This document shows, piece by piece, positions 53,846-61,467 of a stretch of DNA of 64,000 bases (position 1 is the stretch's first letter; each line of letters begins with the position of its first letter). A model generated the notes under the pieces. The model was not told where the DNA came from. It saw only the letters and a list, made by a program, of their open reading frames with translations, and did no database searches. Source of the stretch: Pirellulaceae bacterium (GTDB taxonomy: Bacteria > Planctomycetota > Planctomycetia > Pirellulales > Pirellulaceae); assembly GCA_023382975.1 (NCBI GenBank), contig JAHDXO010000048.1, forward strand, positions 23,594-87,593. Reading direction: 5' to 3'. Position numbers and translations under genes: made by a program.

Positions 53846-55237
53846 TCAATTCGGCTCGCCGACGGCGACTCCGATCAGGTCGTAGTCTTTGCTGGCAACG
53901 ATTTCACATGGCACGATGTCGCCCGCCTTCAGCGGATGCCGGTCGCCGGTAACGTAGACCAGCGCGTCGACGTCCGGTGCATCGGCCGGCGAACGCCCCA
54001 CCCAGACATTCCGTTCGCCGGGCACCGACGTGTCCAAGATGACCGGACGCTGGCGGCCCAATTGATGGCGGTTCCACTGGAACACGATCTCCTGCTGAGC
54101 CGCCATTAAGCGGTTGCGCCGCTCCTGCTTCACCGGCTCGGGCACCTGATCGTCCAGTCTGGCGGCCGGCGTGCCCGGCTCCAGCGAATAGGTGAATACT
54201 CCCAATCGCTGGAACCGCTGCTGCTGGACGAATTCCAACAGTTCCTCGAACTGCTCGTCCGTCTCGCCGGGGAACCCGGTGATCAGCGTCGTTCGCAACG
54301 TCAGGTCGGGGATGCGGCCCCAGAGCAACTCGAGCATCTGCTCGGTCTGCTGCCGCGTCACGCGGCGCGCCATCCGCCGCAACATCACGTCGTTGATGTG
54401 TTGCAGCGGCATGTCCAGGTAGGGAAGGATCTTCTTCGACGCGGCAATCGCCTCGACCAGCGGCGGATCGATGTACATGGGGTAGAAGTACATCAAACGG
54501 ATCCAGTCGATGCCGTCCACATGCTCGAGCCGGTTCAACAACGGCAGCAGTTGCGGTTCCCCGTACAGATCCATCCCATAGTAGGTTGTGTCCTGGGCCA
54601 CGATGATCAGCTCGCGCACCCCGTCGGCTGCCAACTGCTCGGCCTCGCGGACCACCTCGTCCATCGGCTTGGTCACGTGCTTGCCGCGCATCTTCGGGAT
54701 CGCGCAGAAGGTACACAGCCGGTCGCAGCCCTCGGAGATCTTCAGATAGGCAAAATGCCGCGGCGTAATTCTGAACCGGTCGCCGTCCGGGAGAGGCCGG
54801 ATCGGCGCCGGGCGAAATACGCTGCGTTGTTCGTGCAAATCGCCAACCAGCCGGTCGGCAACTCGCGTGATCTCTTCCCGCGCGAATACGCCGACCAACG
54901 CATCGATGCCGGGTCGCTGTTCGAGCAACTCCTCTCGCTGACGTTCTGCCAGACAGCCGGAGACAATCACTCCGCGGGTGCGGCCTGCGGCCTTCAAGCC
55001 CAGCATTTCATCGATCGCCGCGAAAGACTCGTCCCGCGCCCGCTCGATGAACCCGCATGTATTGACGACGACAAAATCCGCTCCCTCGGGGTCGGGTACC
55101 AACCGGTATCCGTCCAATTGCAGCAACCCGAGCATGCGTTCGCTGTCCACAAGGTTCTTCGGACAGCCCAAGCTGACAAAGGCATAGGTTCCTTTAGCGG
55201 TCTCAGGTTGCTTTATTCTGGGGGCGTCGTTCGGCAT
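53846..55237 (-). CDS. rimO: Ribosomal protein S12 methylthiotransferase
   Basis: A radical-SAM enzyme that adds a methylthio group to Asp89 of ribosomal protein S12. The 463-residue product has the N-terminal iron-sulfur cysteines C25 (L-G-C-P-K-N), C61 (N-T-C-G-F) and C95 (S-G-C-L-A-E), and the radical-SAM site C171-x-x-x-C175-x-x-C178. A C-terminal TRAM domain ends the chain. The L-G-C-P-K-N sequence separates RimO from MiaB. Overall length is as expected. Confidence 0.95.
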   Translation of the reverse strand: MPNDAPRIKQPETAKGTYAFVSLGCPKNLVDSERMLGLLQLDGYRLVPDPEGADFVVVNTCGFIERARDESFAAIDEMLGLKAAGRTRGVIVSGCLAERQREELLEQRPGIDALVGVFAREEITRVADRLVGDLHEQRSVFRPAPIRPLPDGDRFRITPRHFAYLKISEGCDRLCTFCAIPKMRGKHVTKPMDEVVREAEQLAADGVRELIIVAQDTTYYGMDLYGEPQLLPLLNRLEHVDGIDWIRLMYFYPMYIDPPLVEAIAASKKILPYLDMPLQHINDVMLRRMARRVTRQQTEQMLELLWGRIPDLTLRTTLITGFPGETDEQFEELLEFVQQQRFQRLGVFTYSLEPGTPAARLDDQVPEPVKQERRNRLMAAQQEIVFQWNRHQLGRQRPVILDTSVPGERNVWVGRSPADAPDVDALVYVTGDRHPLKAGDIVPCEIVASKDYDLIGVAVGEPN

Positions 55238-55393
55238 GAATGGCTCGTCGTCAGGGAATTTGGAAAGCTACTGAATATTACAAAACCGGCCCGAGTTGCC
55301 TACCGGCCGAACTGCGGTTCGTCGGGAACTTGCCGTGGATTCTCGGACAGTCCCGTTGAAGTTGGGGCGACCGTACGTGGAACTCGGGTCCAA

Positions 55394-56281
55394 TCAGGCG
55401 GCCTTGACGGCAGCGGCTTCGTCGTCGCTATTTCGGACGTGGCGATCCAGATGCCACAGCAAGTCGCCCACGAGGAATGGTTTGGCCAAGACGGCAACCG
55501 CCCCTACGTCGTGCATTCGCCGCCGATCGTCGCCGCGCAGAAAATCCAACAGAGCCACCAGAGGCGCCGGGGCATAGCGACGAGTAAGGCTGCCCACGAT
55601 CTCCGCTTCCCTCGGATCGCCTCCGATCGCGGTGCAAATGACGGCCGCGGCCCCTGTGACGAAACTCGGACCGTCCGTCGGCTCCCAGCAACTAGCGTAG
55701 CCTCCGGCCGTGCAGACGTCGCTGAACGCTTGAAAGTCGCAGAACAATCGCGTGTGAATGAGGATCAGGCCGCGCCCGCAACGCCAATCGCCCTCAGCCG
55801 CGTGGGCTAGTTGCTCGGTGCCGGATGCCGTCCGCGGCAACCGCCAAACGGTGCTTTGATCCGCGGTGCCGGGGGCGAGTTCGGGGACCATTCTCGCAGC
55901 CCATTGATGCCAGTAGACTCGCACCACGCCCGACCAAGGCCGACCGGTCCGCATCTCGCCCTCGCACCAACTGCCGAGCAGAACGACCAGACGTGAGAGC
56001 GGGGAGCGGGCGTGTATCCGCTCGACATCCGATTGAGAAAACTGGCCGGGACGCGACTGGGCGAACAAGATGACGTGCGGCGCACCCGTCCGGTACAGTG
56101 AATCGCAGGCCTCGGCCAGTCCGGTGGCTCGCCGCAAATCGCAATGCTCTTCCAACCAGTGCCGCGGCTCGTCGAATTCGTCGTGCGAACTGTCTCCGAT
56201 CAGCAGCACCGATTGCTTCTGCGGCCGCGAGCTCGAGTCTGCCCGGTCATCGACGATGTGCTTCCTCGCTTCCCAGTTCAT
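55394..56281 (-). CDS. Protein with two degenerate receiver-like domains
   Basis: The 295-residue protein is not a recognised enzyme. The first part (Q-S-V-L-L-I-G-D-S-S-H-D-E) and the last third (A-V-A-V-L-A-K-P-F) resemble CheY-type receiver segments, with a K-P-F motif near the C-terminus, but the phospho-acceptor Asp is not clearly placed. Its start overlaps the stop of the EIIA/HTH gene (ATGA), so both are probably translated together. A role with the EIIA-type regulator is likely, but the mechanism is unknown. Confidence 0.65.
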   Translation of the reverse strand: MNWEARKHIVDDRADSSSRPQKQSVLLIGDSSHDEFDEPRHWLEEHCDLRRATGLAEACDSLYRTGAPHVILFAQSRPGQFSQSDVERIHARSPLSRLVVLLGSWCEGEMRTGRPWSGVVRVYWHQWAARMVPELAPGTADQSTVWRLPRTASGTEQLAHAAEGDWRCGRGLILIHTRLFCDFQAFSDVCTAGGYASCWEPTDGPSFVTGAAAVICTAIGGDPREAEIVGSLTRRYAPAPLVALLDFLRGDDRRRMHDVGAVAVLAKPFLVGDLLWHLDRHVRNSDDEAAAVKAA

Positions 56282-56991
56282 TCCCCGAACAACTCCTCTT
56301 CCAGTTGCGCGATCCAGGCGTGAGCTGCGACAGCGTCGTCCGCCGCACGGATTCCTTGCAGGAATCGCGAGTTGCTCAACAACCGGCTCAGCCGGGCCAG
56401 CGTGCGCAAATGCACTTGGTCGTCGGTCGAGCAGATCAGAAAGAACACGTCGGTCAAATTGCCTCGGTCACCGCCGAACGGAATTCCTTGATGCGTGCGT
56501 CCCAAGGCCAAGACCGGTTCCGCCAAGATACCGGGCAGCGGACGTCGCGGGTGCAACAGGGCGACGCCGATGTCCAGTGCGGTGGGATGCAGCTTCTCGC
56601 GTTCTCGCACCGCTGCCGCCATTTTCTCCGGATCCCACAACCGACCGGTATCGGCAGCCAGTTGCGTCATTTTGTCGATCACGGAGTGGTTCGTCCGCGC
56701 TGCTAGCGGCACGGCGACTGCTTCCACGGGCAGCAACTCGGCAATGCAAACCAGTTCCCGCGACTCACCCGCGCGACGGTCGAGTACGCTCTCCACCTGC
56801 TCCAATCCCTCGTCATCCGACACGCCGATGCGTTCCTCGAGCCAGTGATGAATGTCCGCCTCGGAAAACCGCCAATGGCCGCCGATCTTGCGCCCGGGCA
56901 ATCGCCCACGCTCCGCCATCTTTGCCACCTGGGCCGGCGTCAGATGCAAATAGCTGGCAAGACTGTCGATGTCAAAGTCCTTGGAAGACAT
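56278..56991 (-). CDS. HTH–PTS EIIA fusion protein
   Basis: The 237-residue product joins an N-terminal excisionase-type helix-turn-helix (L-A-S-Y-L-H-L-T-P-A-Q-V-A-K-M-A-E-R-G, then G-x-W-R-F-x-x-x-D-I-x-x-W-L, residues 10-51) to a fructose/mannitol-type phosphotransferase EIIA domain with the phosphate-accepting His147 in A-L-L-H-P-R-R-P. Such fusions are regulators that sense phosphotransferase or carbon state rather than sugar transporters. The ATG at 56991 (M-S-S-K-D-F-D) is used. It is coupled to the gene at 56281. Confidence 0.85.
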   Translation of the reverse strand: MSSKDFDIDSLASYLHLTPAQVAKMAERGRLPGRKIGGHWRFSEADIHHWLEERIGVSDDEGLEQVESVLDRRAGESRELVCIAELLPVEAVAVPLAARTNHSVIDKMTQLAADTGRLWDPEKMAAAVREREKLHPTALDIGVALLHPRRPLPGILAEPVLALGRTHQGIPFGGDRGNLTDVFFLICSTDDQVHLRTLARLSRLLSNSRFLQGIRAADDAVAAHAWIAQLEEELFGE

Positions 56992-57203
56992 GGTCGGCTC
57001 GATGGAGAGGGGGCAAGTTTCCGTTTCGGGCATCCGCCTCCCCTATTCTCGACCGAATCCGTGTCTCGTGTCCAGCCCAGGATGAAACACCCGAGATATC
57101 CTGACGCATGCCAGGAAACCCAGGCACATTGCGCCGATACGCTGGGGGAGCGTGGGATCCTCGCCGGCGCGCGGCGAGGATCGTTGGCCTCTTGTTGGCA
57201 GCG

Positions 57204-60200
57204 TCACTCCAACGTGGGCTTGGCGATTTCGCCGCGCAGTTGGGCTTGGCCGCCTTCGCGCTCGTAGACGCCGTAGAACATCGAGGCGCAGTCCAACCAC
57301 AACGTGATGCGGTACATCTCCTCGTCGGACAGCTTGACCTCGTAGTGGTCCTTTTGCAGCAGTTCGTACAGCTTCGACGCCCGCGCGCCGAATTGCCCGG
57401 GGGTCGTGCGGTATGGATCGCCGTAGTCGTGGAACCCATACTTCGTCACCAGATTGTTGTACGATGCGTACCAGTTTCGCACGATGGGCTCGCGGCCCAG
57501 GTTCGGCGCCACGTCGGATTTCTCCTGGTGGCACTGGACGCAGTGCTGGTCGAGCACCGGCTGGACAAGTCGCGCGTAGCTGAACGGATTCGAGCCATCG
57601 ACGTCCGGCTCCAACCGGGACGGCGGGCGTTGCAGGGCCAGTGGCAGCGATTCGGTCGTCAGCGCGACGCGGTGCTTGGGTTCGTGACAGCCGGCGCAGA
57701 CCAGCCGGTCGCCGGTCTGCACGTGAGTAGCTGAACGCATCGACTGGACGGCCAGGCCTTTCTCGTCCAAGGCCTGGAAGAAGATCTCCCGGTTGGCGGG
57801 CACGACGAAATGGGCGCTGCCGTCCGCCTCGACGGGCGCGTTGCCCAGGACGTAGCGCACGGGCACGACGGAATCGCCCGCCGTGGCGACGCGCAGCCCG
57901 GTCTCGTGCGGCGGAGCGCCGGACGGGACGCTCATCGGCAGCACCTGCAGTACTCGCAACTGGCGGATCTGCGTGCCCTCGGGCCACGGTTTCAGGCTGT
58001 CGTACACGTTCATCACTGCCACGGTCCCTTCGGACGCATCGAAGGCGTCTTGCGCGGTGTGCCGCTCCGCCGGATTGGTCTCAGCACCTCGTTGAACCAT
58101 CTCGGGTGCTGCGGTCGGGCAGGGACGCGACCGCAACGGCATGGGCGTCAAACAGCCGATCTCCGGATCGCGGTACAGCAGTTCCTTGTTGCCGAAGGCA
58201 TCGGCCAAGTACACGCCGTAGTTGCCCGGCACATAGCTGCCGCCCTGAACCCCCGCGCCCTTCTGCATGCTGGCGTCGTAGACGCACAGGTAGTAGTCCT
58301 CGCTCAGCGCCCACGGCGTGCCGTAGACTTGCGATCCGCCTTGGGTTTCCGGGAATCCGACCTCGGGCGTGATCCGTCGCACAGGCCCCATCGCGTCGTC
58401 GTCCGGCACCGCCGGATCGATCAGGATCAGCGAGCCGTACGATTGCCCGTGATGCGGCGAGGCGACGGCGATCAGCTTGTTCGAGCCGGGGATGGCGCGC
58501 GTGTCGGTTTCCATGTCGGGCCGCGCGCTGCGGACGGCATAGTTTCCGTGGACCGGCCGCGGATCGCGCCCGTCGAGCGTGGTGTACCAGGGCATGTGCG
58601 CCGTACAGCCGTGCCGGTCGACATAGTCCCAGCGAGTCCACACGATCAAGCCTTCGTTGGTCACGCTGGGATGCCACTCGTTGGTCTCGTGAAAGCTCAA
58701 GCAAGTGATATCGCTGCCGTCGGCCGCCATGTCGAACAGCGTATACGTCGGACAGACCCGTCCGCAACGCAGGTAACCGCCCCGCCGCTCGCTGATAAAG
58801 GCGATCCGCCCGTTGGGCAGCCAGCAGGGATCGAAATCGTTGAAGGTGCCATCGGTCAGTTGCTCCAGTCCCGAACCGTCGACGTTGACCTTGAAGATGT
58901 GGTAGCAACGTCCTTCGTGCCAATGTCCCTGAGTCGGATCGGTGTGATGCCGATGCTGCGTGTCGCCCGCACACTCGACATAGGCGAACAGGATGGTCCG
59001 GCCATCGTACGACAGGTCCGGCGAGAGGAACGACCCGCCCTCGTGCGGTTCGCCCTGCAGATTGCCCATGCCGTCGAATCGCCACGCAGGCGGCGTGTTC
59101 GGTCCGCCGCTCAACTTCTGACCCTTCAGCCGCCCTCCTTCGACGACCGCATCGGCCAGCACGTCGCGGACATGGGGATTCGAGCCGAAAGCGTTGCTCA
59201 GAACGTACACGCCGCCGCCCGGTGTGGCCGCCATGCCGTAGTACTGGTCGCACATGTGGTTGAACAGCGCCCGATGCCGCTTGATGAAGACGATTTCGTC
59301 AAAGTTCAGCAGCGGATTGCCGAAGGCGATCTGTCGCCGCAACCGGCAAGCGTCGGCGAACAACACGTAGCGTGCCGGCACGTCGTCCAACGGAATCGCT
59401 TCGCTGGCGGCGCGCAACGCAACCCATTGCGGCAACAATTCGGCCACTCTTTCCGCGGCTGCCGTTCGCATCAGGTCTTCGTACAGCGTCCCGGTTCGCC
59501 GGAGCACGACATCGACCGGGTCGCGGTCATCCGGCTGGATCAACGCCGGGGCGCGATAGGTCTCCGGCGCGACGCGGTCGAAGTGGCCGCGGTTGGACAG
59601 ATCGTACCGCAGGGTCTCGAACTGTTGCTGCCAGTCGGTCTCGAGCATCTGGCCCATCGGCGAGTCGAGCAGTTCGCGCATGCCGCTCAGCGCCAACAGC
59701 GTATCGCGGCGCGCCGTCCGGATCTCGTCGGCGATGCTGCCCAACGATTCGAGGGCTGCCGAATCGCCCCGCGCCGCGCCGGCCAGGACCGATTGCCACT
59801 CGGGCGTGCGTTGGGCGATGTGGTCCTGCAACTCGGCCGCCCCGGAGAAACGATCCGGCAACGCGCGGCGGAGCGCATCGATCGAGGCACCGAACCCGGC
59901 GATTTCAAACGGATAGCCGGTTCCGATCCGCTCGGAAATCGTCGTCACGCGTGCGGCCAATGCGGCCCAGGCCGCTTCGTTCGGAGCGGCCTGCGGATCC
60001 AGCAGCGGTTCGAACTCGCCAGCCACCAGCCGTTGCAGGTCGGCGATCCAGATCTGCTTCAGCGGCCCGCTGCTCTCGCGCAGCCAGCACGCCCGCTCGT
60101 ACAGGTTCAACCAGCGGGGATCATCCGAGGCGACCTGCTCGCGGCGCAGTTGGTCGAACTGGCGGCGCAGCGCGTCGCCGCCCGCCGAAAGTTGACTCAA

Positions 60201-60980
60201 TACGCGGTTGATCATTGCCTGGTCGGTTGTCGTGACGGAGGCCGCGCCGAACCATTCCAATTCGCGGCGCGCGGCGTCGTCGCGGAACCAGCTTGCGTGA
60301 CGCGGGAAGTCGCGGGCGATTCGTTTCCATAGCTCCGGCAGTACCTCGGGGCCTGTGAACAGAACCTTGAAGCGCGCCAGGCCGACGGCGCGGTCGGCAT
60401 CCATCCCGACCCAAGCTTCGAAACGCTCGTAGCGGCCGTCCAGCCGATAACAGACGTCGCTGTTGGAATGCACCCAGACCCCGTGCTCGAATTCGCGTTG
60501 GCCGATCCGCAGCGAACGATCCTGCCAGTTCCGGCCCGTCAGAAGCTCACCCCAGCCGACAATGACCGAGGCCGGTTTCAGGCTGTCCAGACGCGTCACG
60601 GAGCCGTCCTTGCCGATCAGTCGGGCGTCGCCCCAGATGTGACAGTTTCCTCCGCCTTGTACCAGCTCCGTGACCAATCGCAACCATTGGCAGCCGGCGA
60701 CGCTCACCGAAATGGCCTGCCCCGGCCCGTCGCCAGCGATCGGCTCGCTGACATAGGACTGAGCCGTCGCAGCGCCCGGCGCCGGGCCGCTTTGCTGCGA
60801 CGCCAGATAAGCAGCCCGGCTGGCCAACATCGTCTCGGCCCACGTCGCCCGCGGCGCGTACCAGGGGAAATCGGGCTGGCCCTTCTTTTCCGCGGACACC
60901 ACAGGCGGAGTGGTCCACGACAGAGTCAGAATCACCAGGAACACCAACCGCAGGCATTCGGGCAGAGAACGGCGTTGCAT
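57204..60980 (-). CDS. HzsA-like multidomain protein with two haem-c sites
   Basis: The 1258-residue product has a signal peptide (L-V-F-L-V-I-L-T-L-S-W). Residues about 75-215 form an NPCBM-type carbohydrate-binding domain, and about 590-1060 form a propeller resembling the middle domain of the hydrazine synthase alpha subunit (S-P-D-L-S-Y-D-G, L-P-N-G-R-I-A-F-I-S-E-R-R-G-G). Two haem-c motifs follow, C1095-A-G-C-H1099 and C1147-V-Q-C-H1151. GGAGGA lies 9 bases before the ATG. True HzsA works with HzsB/C in anammox; those genes are not here, so I infer a related but different redox role common in planctomycetes. Confidence 0.85.
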   Translation of the reverse strand: MQRRSLPECLRLVFLVILTLSWTTPPVVSAEKKGQPDFPWYAPRATWAETMLASRAAYLASQQSGPAPGAATAQSYVSEPIAGDGPGQAISVSVAGCQWLRLVTELVQGGGNCHIWGDARLIGKDGSVTRLDSLKPASVIVGWGELLTGRNWQDRSLRIGQREFEHGVWVHSNSDVCYRLDGRYERFEAWVGMDADRAVGLARFKVLFTGPEVLPELWKRIARDFPRHASWFRDDAARRELEWFGAASVTTTDQAMINRVLSQLSAGGDALRRQFDQLRREQVASDDPRWLNLYERACWLRESSGPLKQIWIADLQRLVAGEFEPLLDPQAAPNEAAWAALAARVTTISERIGTGYPFEIAGFGASIDALRRALPDRFSGAAELQDHIAQRTPEWQSVLAGAARGDSAALESLGSIADEIRTARRDTLLALSGMRELLDSPMGQMLETDWQQQFETLRYDLSNRGHFDRVAPETYRAPALIQPDDRDPVDVVLRRTGTLYEDLMRTAAAERVAELLPQWVALRAASEAIPLDDVPARYVLFADACRLRRQIAFGNPLLNFDEIVFIKRHRALFNHMCDQYYGMAATPGGGVYVLSNAFGSNPHVRDVLADAVVEGGRLKGQKLSGGPNTPPAWRFDGMGNLQGEPHEGGSFLSPDLSYDGRTILFAYVECAGDTQHRHHTDPTQGHWHEGRCYHIFKVNVDGSGLEQLTDGTFNDFDPCWLPNGRIAFISERRGGYLRCGRVCPTYTLFDMAADGSDITCLSFHETNEWHPSVTNEGLIVWTRWDYVDRHGCTAHMPWYTTLDGRDPRPVHGNYAVRSARPDMETDTRAIPGSNKLIAVASPHHGQSYGSLILIDPAVPDDDAMGPVRRITPEVGFPETQGGSQVYGTPWALSEDYYLCVYDASMQKGAGVQGGSYVPGNYGVYLADAFGNKELLYRDPEIGCLTPMPLRSRPCPTAAPEMVQRGAETNPAERHTAQDAFDASEGTVAVMNVYDSLKPWPEGTQIRQLRVLQVLPMSVPSGAPPHETGLRVATAGDSVVPVRYVLGNAPVEADGSAHFVVPANREIFFQALDEKGLAVQSMRSATHVQTGDRLVCAGCHEPKHRVALTTESLPLALQRPPSRLEPDVDGSNPFSYARLVQPVLDQHCVQCHQEKSDVAPNLGREPIVRNWYASYNNLVTKYGFHDYGDPYRTTPGQFGARASKLYELLQKDHYEVKLSDEEMYRITLWLDCASMFYGVYEREGGQAQLRGEIAKPTLE

Positions 60981-61467
60981 CTTTCGGGTCCTCCGAAACG
61001 ACAGGGAGAGGTTTTGAAGAAATCGAAACGGCCCCCTCGCGACGAAGCGGACTTCCCCAATTCTCGCAGCACATCGTCGGAGCCGGTCTCTTCTCTTTCT
61101 TCATTACCTCGGAGTGAAATCGAGCAGAATGTCCTATTCTAATGGGGATTGCCCATCGGTTCCATACAGGCTCGGCGGGTCTTGGCGGGTCTTGGCGGTG
61201 CAAACGGAATCATCCTCTTTTATGCAACCTTTGGCACGCTCGACACAATCTTTGCTTTTTTTTCGAGCAGCGACTATACCAGATCTTGGCGCAGGGTTTC
61301 GGTTTGTTCTTTGCCATTTCGTCACGTAGGCTTGAATCGCACACCCTATTGGCAGGGCGACGCTCTGGAGGCTGGGAGCTCCGATGACTCGATTCTCCTT
61401 GCCATTGACGGGTTCGAGTTAGATACACAGCCCTGTTTGACGCATTCGAACGAGAGGACGAGAACCG
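60981..61467. other. Intergenic region, no gene seen
   Basis: The 487 bases between the divergent HzsA-like and surface-protein genes contain no protein gene. GGCGGGTCTT is repeated in tandem at 61174-61193. It should hold two promoters, but no -35/-10 pair is convincing. Confidence 0.5.

Noticed and set aside
57810..60332. 840-codon open frame antisense to the HzsA-like gene
   Set aside because: Same reason: it mirrors a gene with signal peptide and haem motifs, and has Arg/Gln-rich random-looking composition.
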